Of a DNA stretch of 64,000 bases, positions 47,701 through 54,945 are shown one piece after another. Numbering within the stretch: position 1 is the stretch's first letter; every line of letters begins with the position of its first letter. The position numbers and the translations under genes are program-made. The notes under the pieces are model-generated. The model made no database searches, was not told the origin of the DNA, and saw nothing but the letters and a program-made list of their open reading frames with translations. This DNA is from Sphingobium sp. 66-54 (lineage in GTDB: Bacteria > Pseudomonadota > Alphaproteobacteria > Sphingomonadales > Sphingomonadaceae): assembly GCA_001899715.1 (NCBI GenBank), contig MKWI01000003.1, positions 62,001-126,000 on the forward strand, read 5' to 3'.

Positions 47701-48170
47701 CGCTCGCTCCGGCGCGCGAGGACTGGTCGCCCCAGATCAACGTCGAGGCGCCGATCCTCATTCCGGACGATTACGTGCCGGATCTCGACCTGCGCATGGG
47801 TCTCTACCGCCGTATCAACGAGCTGGAGGACAAGGGTGGTATCGAAGCCTTCGCCGCCGAACTGATCGACCGCTTCGGCCCGCTGCCCGACGCCACGCAA
47901 AACCTGCTCACGCTGATCGAGGTGAAGATGAACTGCCGCGCGGCCGGCATCGCCCGGATCGACATCGGCCCGCGCGGCGCGCTGGTCAGCTTCCACAACG
48001 ACCAGTGCCCCAACCTCCCCGGCCTGCTCGGCTACGTCCAGAAGCTCGGCAGCATCGCCCGGCTGCGGCCGGACAGCAAGCTCGTCATCCAGCGCGCCTG
48101 GGCCGATCCCAAGGCCCGCCTCAACGGCGCGCTCAAACTGAGCCAGGGGCTAGCCAAGTCCATCGGCTGA
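44706..48170 (+). CDS. mfd: Transcription-repair coupling factor Mfd
   Basis: A 1154-residue ATP-driven translocase that removes stalled RNA polymerase and recruits UvrA. The N-terminal UvrB-like region (about 1-330) is followed by the RNAP-interaction domain (about 470-540, LTPGDLVVHVDHGIGRYEGL). The helicase core has Walker A GDVGFGKTEVALRAAF near residue 635, the DEEQ box VDEEQRFGV near 735 and QLRGRVGRS near 905. The C-terminal autoinhibitory domain ends at about 1150. It lies 247 bp after sdhE on the same strand and is probably transcribed on its own. Confidence 0.97.
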   Translation: MTDLPRILSATAPLTLSGVPHGFAPVLLADLARAAKGRVCFVAPDAQMVDAIEQSIGYFAPELSVIRIPAWDCLPYDRASPSLRAASERLAGLHALQATPKGPQLVLTTINAVTQRTLTPFRIRQMVARLAPGERIAIDRLVALLQSNGYVRTDTVHDAGEYAVRGGIVDLFPSGEPGPLRLDFFGDEIETLRRFDTATQRTTGAVDHFLLLPASEALLDEESIKRFRGRYRELFGATATGDPLYQAVSEGRRLAGMEHWLPLFEERLVPLAEHLPEGTLWLRDGGVASAAEARFESIRDYHANRMAAAGASPGSYRPLPPDRLYITAEDWAESVTSLPIHATSAFHEPESAHVLDFGVDNARDFAPERAQNANVYEAVAKHLEQSQRKGRKRIIASYSIGARERLSGLLLDHGVKRLVPVESWQQAQGEAARGAVALAVLPLDHGFATADLELLTEQDMLGDRLVRRQKRRKSADAFLAELATLTPGDLVVHVDHGIGRYEGLTSIPVGKEPHDCVALTYAGGDKLFVPVENIDVLSRYGSGEDAVALDRLGGEAWQRRKARMKERIREIAGELLATAALRALRSAPAYEPESAGYPAFVDRFPYQETEDQDRAIADVIEDLAAGKPMDRLICGDVGFGKTEVALRAAFVAAMAGAQVALICPTTLLARQHHLNFEERFRGFPLRVGRLSRLVGTAETKATKAGLADGTIDIVIGTHALLAKGLEFKRLGLVIVDEEQRFGVVHKERLKQLKADVHVLTLTATPIPRTLQMAMSGLRELSVIQTPPVDRLAVRTYVMPWDDVVLREALLREHYRGGQTYFVVPRISDMPDMEDFLHEKVPEVRVISAHGQMSAGEVEERMSAFYERKYDVLLSTTIVESGLDIPSANTIIIHRADRFGLAQLYQLRGRVGRSKTRAYAYLTTPADRITTETADKRLKVLSDLDTLGAGFQLASHDLDIRGAGNLVGDEQSGHIKEVGFELYQSMLEDAILEAKAGGAALAPAREDWSPQINVEAPILIPDDYVPDLDLRMGLYRRINELEDKGGIEAFAAELIDRFGPLPDATQNLLTLIEVKMNCRAAGIARIDIGPRGALVSFHNDQCPNLPGLLGYVQKLGSIARLRPDSKLVIQRAWADPKARLNGALKLSQGLAKSIG

Positions 48171-48189
48171 TGGGACACCGTCTTTCCCG

Positions 48190-48549
48190 TCAGCGGGCAA
48201 ACGCGGTCTCGATTGCCTGGCGGACATTGGCGACAAGCACCTGGTCCTTCGATGAAAAAGCAGTGATGTCCCCGCTCGAGGTCTTAAGGGTCAGCGTCTG
48301 CTTTTTCTTGGGGAATTTGAAAGCACTATAGAGAACGGCGGCAAACGCAACCAGTCCGGCGAATACGCCAATGGCGGCGCCCACTCCAAGCCCCGTCGCC
48401 AGCCCACCGAAGATTCCAAGCAAGGCGAAGGGGAATTCTTCGCTGACGGACACGCTGCCGATGTTGGCAATTGGGTAAGTCGCGCCTCCAAATTTCGCGA
48501 CTGACCGCGTAATCAGGATATTACCCGATTGGAAAAGAACATCATCCAT
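48190..48549 (-). CDS. Small membrane protein, DUF6232-like
   Basis: A 119-residue protein: a strand-rich N-terminus (DDVLFQSGNILITRSVAKFG, then YPIANIGSVSV), two hydrophobic segments (LGIFGGLATGLGVGAAIGVF and AGLVAFAAVLYSAFKF) and a short hydrophilic tail. The pattern resembles small DUF6232 proteins, which carry a PH-like strand pattern before two helices. The ATG at 48549 has GGGAGGAGG at normal spacing. It lies convergent to mfd, 19 bp away. The DNA is slightly less GC-rich than its neighbours. Function unknown. Confidence 0.65.
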   Translation of the reverse strand: MDDVLFQSGNILITRSVAKFGGATYPIANIGSVSVSEEFPFALLGIFGGLATGLGVGAAIGVFAGLVAFAAVLYSAFKFPKKKQTLTLKTSSGDITAFSSKDQVLVANVRQAIETAFAR

Positions 48550-48670
48550 CCAGTTCCTCCTCCCGGTCGCCATCCTGCCAATGTTCTCAGAGGGATGCAA
48601 GCTGCACTGCCCCCGCTCGAAGGAAGCGGACACGCTAGGCTGCGGCCACAGAAGCTAGATGCTTCAGCAA

Positions 48671-48708
48671 CCGCTTGCCCTGCCCGATATGCACGGGAGG
48701 GCAAGCGG
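48671..48708. terminator. Strong hairpin after the PQQ-dehydrogenase operon
   Basis: CCGCTTGCCCT and AGGGCAAGCGG form an 11-bp perfect stem, with an inner GCCC/GGG. It lies 40 bp beyond the PQQ-dehydrogenase stop on the minus strand. No T-run follows, so it may protect the 3' end or work with Rho. Confidence 0.5.
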
Positions 48709-48747
48709 CTAGCGCCCCGATGAGCCATGGTGACAACCGGCGGTGGT

Positions 48748-50883
48748 TCAGTGCGGTCCCGCACCCGCGCCCTCGCGCGACTGCCCCCAGTCCTCGTTCG
48801 CCCGCGCGATCAGATAGCCATGGATCGCCTCCACATCCTCGGGCTCCAGCAGGTCGGCAAAGCTCGCCATGCCCTTGTCGGCGTAAATCCCCTTGAGCAC
48901 GATGTCGTTGAATAGCGCGTGCGTCTCGCGGGTCATCCTGCGCAGATCCTTGACGCCGCCAATCGCCTGCTGGCCGTGGCAGACCTGACAGGTCTCGGCG
49001 AACAAGGTCGCGCCCCTCGCGATCTGTGCCTCGCTGGCCGTCACCGGCGGCGGCTCGGGCGCCTTCTCCTCCGCCTTCATCGGCGGGAGCTGCGCCGTGC
49101 CGCCCAGCTTGAACACCAGCAGCCGGGCGGAGGCGCGCGGCATCTCGATGCCCGCGCCGCGCTCCACCTGCGCCGCGCCGCCGCCCCAGCCGGCATTGAC
49201 CGCGACATATTGCACGCCATCCAGCATGTAGGTGATCGGGCCGGAGACGGGCGCGCTCTGCACCGGCATCTCCCACAAGAGCTTGCCGGTGCGCGCATCG
49301 AACGCCGCGAAGGTCTGCCGCGTCGTGCCCTCGAACACCAGATCGCTGCCGGTAATCATCACGCCGCCATTGCCGTGGCGCGGCAGCGGCACCTTCCACG
49401 CCGCCTTCTGCTTCACCGGGTCCCAGGCGGTGAGGTAGGCGCGGTCCATCGCCGTCGCCTGCTTCATCAGCTCGATCCGTTTCTTGAGCGCCTCGCCGGT
49501 ATAGCCGCCCCAGCCGCTGTTGGAGCGGAACGGCTTGGGCTTGAAGTTGGGGTCGCGCGCATAGACCATCGCGGACTCATAGGTCGGCAGATAGGCGAGG
49601 CCGGTGCGCGGGCTATAGCCCATCGGGAACCAGTTGTGCGCCCCGCCCGGGCCCGGCATCACCAGCACCGGCTCGGTGCCGTAGCGCGCCGCCGGGTTGA
49701 CCTGCGGCCGTCCGGTTTTCGGGTCTATGCCCGTCGCCCAGTTCACCGGCGCGATCTTTTCGGCCGAGAGGAACTGCCCGGTCTTGCGGTCGAGCACATA
49801 GAAGAAGCCGTCCTTGGGCGCCTGCATCAGCACCTGCCGCGTCTTGCCGCCGATCTTCAGATCCGCCGAGACGATCGAGGAGGTGCAGGTGTAATCCCAA
49901 TCCTCGCCCGGAACCATCTGATAATGCCAGATATAGTTTCCGGTCTCGCTGTTCACCGCCACAATCGAGCAGATGAACAGATTGTCGCCCTTGCTGCCGC
50001 TGCGATGCTCCCAACTCAGCGGCGACCCGTTGCCGGTGCCGATATAAACCATCTTGAGCTTCGGATCGTAAGCGATTGAATCCCAGGCGTTCGCGCCACC
50101 GCCAAGCTCCGTCCACATGCCGTCGCCCCACGTCTTGCGGACCATCGGCATGATGCTGTCGGAGGCCTCGCCGTCCGGCTGGCCGGTGGGGTTGGGCGTC
50201 AGGAAGAATTTCCACAGCTTCTTCCCCGTCTCCGCGTCCCACGCACCGACGAAGCCACGCACGCCCAGGTCGCCGCCCGACTGGCCGACCACTACCTTGC
50301 CGTCGAACACGCGCGGCGCGCCGGTGATCGAATAGGGCATGTCGTGCTCGAAGGTCTGCGTCGTCCACACCGGCTTGCCGGTCGCCGCATCGAGCGCGAT
50401 CAGCCGCCCGTCGAGCGTGGCGATGATGATCTTGCCCTTCCACATGGCAAGGCCCCGCGCCACCGGCTCGCAACAGGCGTAGCGGCCATATTCGCGCGGC
50501 ACCTTGGGGTCGTAGGTCCACAGCCTTTTGCCGGTGCGCGCATCATAGGCGATGGTCACGTTCCACGGCAGGATGTTGTAGAGCACGCCGTCCGCATAGA
50601 GCGGCGTCGCCTCCACGCCGCGATAGGTCTCCAGCTCGTCATACCAGGCGATGCCGAGCCGGCTGACATTGCCGGCGTCGATCTGGTCGAGCGGGCTGTA
50701 GCGCTGGGCGCTGTAGGTGCGCCCGTCGTGCAGCCAGTCGCTGCCATCGCTCGCCTGCGCGGCCATGCGCGCGCTGTCCACGGCGGCGGGGCCACGCCCT
50801 TCCTGCGCGACCGCATAGCCGATGCCGGCGAGGCCCAGTACCAGCGCGGCGACCAGCGCGACGCGGTTTTTCATGGAGATCAT
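48748..50883 (-). CDS. PQQ- and haem-c-dependent alcohol dehydrogenase (quinohaemoprotein)
   Basis: A 711-residue periplasmic enzyme with a signal peptide (MKNRVALVAALVLGLAGIGYAVAQ). An eight-bladed PQQ propeller (about 40-590) includes the vicinal disulfide in YACCEPVARG and catalytic Asp330 in GEDWDYTC. A C-terminal cytochrome c domain has CQVCH near residue 632. It oxidises an alcohol or aldehyde and passes electrons to its own haem. The residue two positions after Asp330 is Thr, not the Asp found in lanthanide-dependent enzymes, so a calcium type is likelier. Last gene of a six-gene exported operon; the previous stop is 6 bp upstream. No PQQ biosynthesis genes are in the window. Confidence 0.93.
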   Translation of the reverse strand: MISMKNRVALVAALVLGLAGIGYAVAQEGRGPAAVDSARMAAQASDGSDWLHDGRTYSAQRYSPLDQIDAGNVSRLGIAWYDELETYRGVEATPLYADGVLYNILPWNVTIAYDARTGKRLWTYDPKVPREYGRYACCEPVARGLAMWKGKIIIATLDGRLIALDAATGKPVWTTQTFEHDMPYSITGAPRVFDGKVVVGQSGGDLGVRGFVGAWDAETGKKLWKFFLTPNPTGQPDGEASDSIMPMVRKTWGDGMWTELGGGANAWDSIAYDPKLKMVYIGTGNGSPLSWEHRSGSKGDNLFICSIVAVNSETGNYIWHYQMVPGEDWDYTCTSSIVSADLKIGGKTRQVLMQAPKDGFFYVLDRKTGQFLSAEKIAPVNWATGIDPKTGRPQVNPAARYGTEPVLVMPGPGGAHNWFPMGYSPRTGLAYLPTYESAMVYARDPNFKPKPFRSNSGWGGYTGEALKKRIELMKQATAMDRAYLTAWDPVKQKAAWKVPLPRHGNGGVMITGSDLVFEGTTRQTFAAFDARTGKLLWEMPVQSAPVSGPITYMLDGVQYVAVNAGWGGGAAQVERGAGIEMPRASARLLVFKLGGTAQLPPMKAEEKAPEPPPVTASEAQIARGATLFAETCQVCHGQQAIGGVKDLRRMTRETHALFNDIVLKGIYADKGMASFADLLEPEDVEAIHGYLIARANEDWGQSREGAGAGPH

Positions 50884-50889
50884 AAGCGG

Positions 50890-51684
50890 TCAGTCCTTCG
50901 GCGGCGCACCGATCGGCTGGCTGCCGTCAGCCATGCGGCCGACCTTGAGCGCGTCGATCTGCTCCTGCGTGCCCGGCGGGCGGTGATAGGCGCCCACCTC
51001 GTCGCGGTCGGGCCTGAACACCTTGCCCGTCACCGGATTGGGGTAGTGGAACGGGATGATGTAATAGGCCGGATAGGTAAGGTAGATGGTCGATGGCGGC
51101 AGGTCCGGCGGCGGGTCGAACTTGTCCGGCCAGGTGTTGTTGAGCGCGTTTTTCCCCCAGCCGTCCCAGTTGGTATACATGGTGAACGGGCCGGTCAGGC
51201 GGCTGATCTTCCAGACGCCGTTTTCCTTGCGATACTCGTTCTCGTAGAGCGGCAGGCCCCAGCCGCCGATGCTCATCACATAAGCGCGCGAGCGCACCCA
51301 GCCGCGCGTGCCGTCCGCCGCGATGTCGGGGATCGACTGGAACTGCATGTGATTGGCGAGCACGCCTTCCTTGGCGCCGTCCGGCCCGAACGCGGTCTGC
51401 ATATATTCGAGCACGCGCTTCTTGCCGAGGAACAGCCCCTTGCCGCCGATTTCCAGCGTCGCATCGTCGGTGAACAGCTCGGAAAGCTGCGTCCACTGCC
51501 CCTTGTCGACGAAATAGCCGTAGGCGCGCTGGAGCCGCTCGATCTGGTTCATGTCCTCCAGCCGCGTGATCCGCGCATCGAGCTCGGCCAGCCGTTCGGC
51601 GGCGGATTGCGCCAGCGCCGGGGCGGCGGCGGTGGAGGCGACGGCGGCGAGCAGCGCCGCGGCGATCATCCTGCGTCTCATCAT
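50890..51684 (-). CDS. Exported NTF2/SnoaL-like protein (paralogue 3)
   Basis: A 264-residue protein with a signal peptide ending at APALAQ. A short helix, AERLAELDARITRLEDMNQI, may form a coiled coil, followed by an NTF2-like core (RLQRAYGYFVDKGQWTQLSE, LYENEYRKENGVWKISRLTG). A C-terminal tail contains PPPDLPPSTIYLTYP and FHYPNPVTG, shared with its two neighbours. The ATG overlaps the upstream stop by 4 bp (ATGA). It probably works with the PQQ dehydrogenase in the periplasm as a binding, hydratase or isomerase component. Reaction unknown. Confidence 0.8.
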   Translation of the reverse strand: MMRRRMIAAALLAAVASTAAAPALAQSAAERLAELDARITRLEDMNQIERLQRAYGYFVDKGQWTQLSELFTDDATLEIGGKGLFLGKKRVLEYMQTAFGPDGAKEGVLANHMQFQSIPDIAADGTRGWVRSRAYVMSIGGWGLPLYENEYRKENGVWKISRLTGPFTMYTNWDGWGKNALNNTWPDKFDPPPDLPPSTIYLTYPAYYIIPFHYPNPVTGKVFRPDRDEVGAYHRPPGTQEQIDALKVGRMADGSQPIGAPPKD

Positions 51685-52421
51685 GGGCGCCCCACCACGT
51701 TGTCGGGAGGTTGCGGTATGGCCTTGAGCGACTGGCCCGTCACCGGATGCCGGTAGCTGAACGGCGGGATATAAGCGCCCGGAAAGGCGCGGTAGACCTC
51801 GCTCGGCGGCCGGTCGGGCGGGAACAGCGCGCTCTGCCCTTCCATCGGATAGGCGGATTTCATCCAGCCCTTGTCATAGTCGGTCAGGGCAGTGACGTAG
51901 AAATGCAGCGTGCTGATCTTCCACACGCCGCCCTCCTTGGCATATTCGTTCTCATAGACGCCGACGCCCCAGATGCCGTTGGCGCCGGGCTGGGCGAGTT
52001 GCACCATGCCCTGCCAGCGCCCCGTCGCGGTGCGGCCATCCGGCGCGACGACAACAATCGGCTGCAACATCATGTGATTGTTGAGATAGCCGCGCCCAAG
52101 CCCCTGCGGACCAAACAACAGCATCGCCCGCCGGATCCGCTCCGGGCCGATATAGACGCCGCGCTGGCCATATTCGAAGCTGCCCTTCGCGGTGAACAAG
52201 GCCGCCGCCTCGCCCCACAGCCCCTTGTCGAAATAATAGCCGAAGGTCCCTTGCAGATTCTCGATGGCGTCCTGATCCTCCAGTGCCTGCACCCGCTGCT
52301 TGTAGGCAGCCACCTTCGCGCGCAAATCGCCATCGCCCTGCGCCATCGCAGGCGCCGGCAGCGCGACCAATGCGGCGAGCCCGAGCAGCGCCGCGCCCCG
52401 CAGGGCACCCCGGCCGCTCAT
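51681..52421 (-). CDS. Exported NTF2/SnoaL-like protein (paralogue 2)
   Basis: A 246-residue protein with a signal peptide (RGAALLGLAALVALPAPAMAQ) and then a helix (VAAYKQRVQALEDQDAIENL), NTF2-like core strands (YYFDKGLWGEAAALFTAKGS, YENEYAKEGGVWKISTLHFY) and the shared tail PPDRPPSEVYRAFPGAYIPP with YRHPVTG. Start and stop both overlap neighbours by 4 bp (ATGA). The close similarity of the three genes points to duplication within the operon. Function is unknown beyond the fold. Confidence 0.8.
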   Translation of the reverse strand: MSGRGALRGAALLGLAALVALPAPAMAQGDGDLRAKVAAYKQRVQALEDQDAIENLQGTFGYYFDKGLWGEAAALFTAKGSFEYGQRGVYIGPERIRRAMLLFGPQGLGRGYLNNHMMLQPIVVVAPDGRTATGRWQGMVQLAQPGANGIWGVGVYENEYAKEGGVWKISTLHFYVTALTDYDKGWMKSAYPMEGQSALFPPDRPPSEVYRAFPGAYIPPFSYRHPVTGQSLKAIPQPPDNVVGRP

Positions 52422-53134
52422 TGCGCGCCCTCCCGCACCGCGCGGCCCGTCACCGGATTGGGCGCATGGAAGGGCGGCACCTGCGTCTCGGGGAAGGCCC
52501 GGTAGCGCACGGTCGGCGGCCGGTCGGGCGGCATCGCCTTGCTCGCCTCGCTCTGCACCAGCCCCTCGCCGGGCTTCAGCCGCGCCCAGCCCATCTCATA
52601 AGGCGCGACGAAATTGACGAACATGTGGACGGACCGGATCTTCCACACGCCGCCCTCCTTCACATAGCTATTCTCGTAAACGCCATCGCGCCACTCGGCA
52701 TGCTTCTTATACTGCCCGAGCATGCCATTATCGCGCCACCGCGCCCTGGCGCTGCGCCCGTCCGCCGCCACGTCGACCACCGGCTGGAGCGTCACCCACT
52801 CGTTGAGCTGACCGTAGATCAACCCCTCCTGCCCGCCATGCAGCGCCTTCAGATAGGCGTGGATGCGCTGCTTGCCGACATAGACGCCGTCGATCCCCAG
52901 CTCGATGGTGCCATCGTCAGTGAACAGATCGGCGGCCTCCTGCCACAGCCCCCGGTCGACATAATAGCCGAACGCCCGCTGCAACTTCTTGACCGCCCGC
53001 GCGCCCTCCAGCGTCTGCACGCGCAGGGTCAGCGCGTCGATCTCGCCATCGAGCGCCGGGCGTTGCGCCCCCGCCGGCGTGCTTGCCAGCAACGCCGCGC
53101 CCAGCAGCCCGGCCAGCGCCGTGCACGCCCTCAC
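52418..53134 (-). CDS. Exported NTF2/SnoaL-like protein (paralogue 1)
   Basis: A 238-residue protein. The start is the GTG at 53134, which overlaps the upstream TGA (GTGA); frames running further upstream read through another gene and are false. The signal peptide is LAGLLGAALLASTPAGAQ. It has a helical segment (LDGEIDALTLRVQTLEGARA), an NTF2-like core (GYYVDRGLWQEAADLFTDDG, ENSYVKEGGVWKIRSVHMFV) and the tail PPDRPPTVRYRAFPETQVPP with NPVTG. It is the third gene of the exported operon. Its role is unknown; partnership with the PQQ enzyme is inferred. Confidence 0.8.
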   Translation of the reverse strand: MRACTALAGLLGAALLASTPAGAQRPALDGEIDALTLRVQTLEGARAVKKLQRAFGYYVDRGLWQEAADLFTDDGTIELGIDGVYVGKQRIHAYLKALHGGQEGLIYGQLNEWVTLQPVVDVAADGRSARARWRDNGMLGQYKKHAEWRDGVYENSYVKEGGVWKIRSVHMFVNFVAPYEMGWARLKPGEGLVQSEASKAMPPDRPPTVRYRAFPETQVPPFHAPNPVTGRAVREGAQ

Positions 53135-54945
53135 CGGATCCCTCCCAGCGGCACCGCCCGCAGCGCAAACGCGCCGGGGTCCTGCCCCTTCAGGCTCTGG
53201 TCGAACAGGAACCGCCCCTTGCTCTCGATGGCATAGGCCGTATCGCCGATGGTGGTGACGCCCGGCACGCCATCCATGCCGTCCTTGAGCACCGTCATCG
53301 TCACGTCGTCGCCCTCGATGGTGAGCAGGCTGATCCGCCCGCCCGGCCCTTCCGCCTGGAGGAAGCGGTTGCCGCCCAGCGGCCGCAGCCCGTCCGGCCC
53401 GTTGAGCGGCTGCGAGACGTTGAGCTTCGTCAGGCTGGCGAAGCTGCCGTCCGCCTTGCGGTTGACCCGCAGCATGCTGTTCTGCCGCACATTGTTGACG
53501 TAGAGCGTGCCGTCGCCGCCGAACGCGATGCCGTCCACGCCCACCAGTTGCGCCTTGTCCTCGACCAGCAGCGCCACCGCGTCCGCCCCCGGCTTCAGCG
53601 TGAAGATGCGGCCATTCGTGGTTTCCGCGATATAGGCCGTGCCATCCTTGTCGAACGCCAGATCGTTGCACGCGCTGGCCGGCGGCGGCAGCTCGTAGCG
53701 CTGCCGGAAGGCGCCGCTCGCCAGATCGAACGCCACCAGCGCAGAGACCTGCCCCGCCTGCCCCATCGGCACCGAGCAGGCCCACAACGTGCCGCTTTTC
53801 TCATCCGCCAGCACGCCGAGCACCGAGGCCAGCTTGTTGGTCGCGTCCGGCCGGATCCACGCGATCGCCGTGCCGCTGCCCGGCAGCGCGCGGTAGATAT
53901 TGCCCTTGAAGCTGCCGATGTAGAGATTGCCCGCGCCGTCCGCGCTGGCGCTCTCCGGGAACACGCCGGTATCGGCGATCACCACGTCCTTCGCCGCCGG
54001 CGGGTTGAACGGCGCCGGCATCAAATAGGGCACCTCGTTGGCGACCGTCTCGATCCGCGCGATCTTGCCGCTCTCGATCTTGAACAGGCTCACAAAGCCC
54101 ACCGAGCGCGGATAGCCCGCCTCGGGCGGATAGACCGTGCCATCGCGCGCCGGGAAGCTCATCTGTGCCGCCGGCAGGTCGCGATAGCCGATGGCCGCGA
54201 CGAGGCCGCGCGCCTCGTCCACCGCGATCACCTCGTGCCGCACCGCCTCAAACTCGCCGAACAGCCCGCGCGTCAACACCCCCTCGCAAGAGGCGTCCGC
54301 GCCCTTGGCGGCCGGGAGATTGCCGGCCATCGCCACGCCATTCTCCATCGCCGCGCAGCCCCTGACGAACGGCACGACCGCTCCCTCGCCATTGGCCGCG
54401 ACGCTGGCGAAATAGCCCTCGACCAGCGCGATCATCTTGCCGCGCGGCAGCCGCGCCTTCGCCGGCAGCGCCGCGCTAAACGCCTTGCCCGGCGCATAAG
54501 CCACCGGATCGCCGAAGGGCGGACGTCCCTGCTTGCGCCGGATGACGGCCTGCACGGCGGCGATCCTGCCGCCCACCACCCGCATGTCCATCGCGTAGAA
54601 GCCGGGCTGGCCATGGTCATCGACCCGGCCTACCCACACAACCCGGCCGGTCTGCGGATCGGCTACCACCAGCGGCGCCTCCGCCCGGCGGTCGATCGTC
54701 ACCCAGCTCCCCTCGCCCACGCGGAGCTTCGTTCCGTTCTCGGCATAGCCGACCCGCTTCGCCCACGGCAGGCCCTTGGGATCATGCCGGACCATCGCGT
54801 CCATGGTGCGGTTGGCGAGGCCGGTCAGGCAGGCCGCGTCACAGCTTGCCGCCTGCCCCTGTGCCTGAGTCTGCGCCGGCACGCCCGCCGGCATCAGCGC
54901 GATGGCCGCCACCCCAAGGACGGCCCGAAGCAACAGCCGGCTCAT
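53131..54945 (-). CDS. Exported two-domain protein: DUF8021-like plus SMP-30/gluconolactonase-like propeller
   Basis: A 604-residue protein. The ATG at 54945 overlaps the upstream stop (ATGA). The signal peptide ends near VPAQ. Residues about 33-315 resemble the whole of the preceding gene product: a cysteine pair in ASCDAACLTG, RLPRGKMIALVEGYFASVAA, and a Cys in CAAMENGVAM. Residues about 325-600 form a beta-propeller of repeated blades, such as GAGNLYIGSFKGNIYRA, DKDGTAYIAETTNGRIFTL and GGDGTLYVNNVRQNSMLR, like SMP-30/LRE lactonases. It could bind or hydrolyse a lactone or ester made by the pathway (inference). Confidence 0.75.
   Translation of the reverse strand: MSRLLLRAVLGVAAIALMPAGVPAQTQAQGQAASCDAACLTGLANRTMDAMVRHDPKGLPWAKRVGYAENGTKLRVGEGSWVTIDRRAEAPLVVADPQTGRVVWVGRVDDHGQPGFYAMDMRVVGGRIAAVQAVIRRKQGRPPFGDPVAYAPGKAFSAALPAKARLPRGKMIALVEGYFASVAANGEGAVVPFVRGCAAMENGVAMAGNLPAAKGADASCEGVLTRGLFGEFEAVRHEVIAVDEARGLVAAIGYRDLPAAQMSFPARDGTVYPPEAGYPRSVGFVSLFKIESGKIARIETVANEVPYLMPAPFNPPAAKDVVIADTGVFPESASADGAGNLYIGSFKGNIYRALPGSGTAIAWIRPDATNKLASVLGVLADEKSGTLWACSVPMGQAGQVSALVAFDLASGAFRQRYELPPPASACNDLAFDKDGTAYIAETTNGRIFTLKPGADAVALLVEDKAQLVGVDGIAFGGDGTLYVNNVRQNSMLRVNRKADGSFASLTKLNVSQPLNGPDGLRPLGGNRFLQAEGPGGRISLLTIEGDDVTMTVLKDGMDGVPGVTTIGDTAYAIESKGRFLFDQSLKGQDPGAFALRAVPLGGIR

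Noticed and set aside
53135..53785. N-terminal extension of the third exported gene
   Set aside because: It is an alternative frame of the propeller-protein gene. The GTG start at 53134 with GTGA overlap gives a proper signal peptide.
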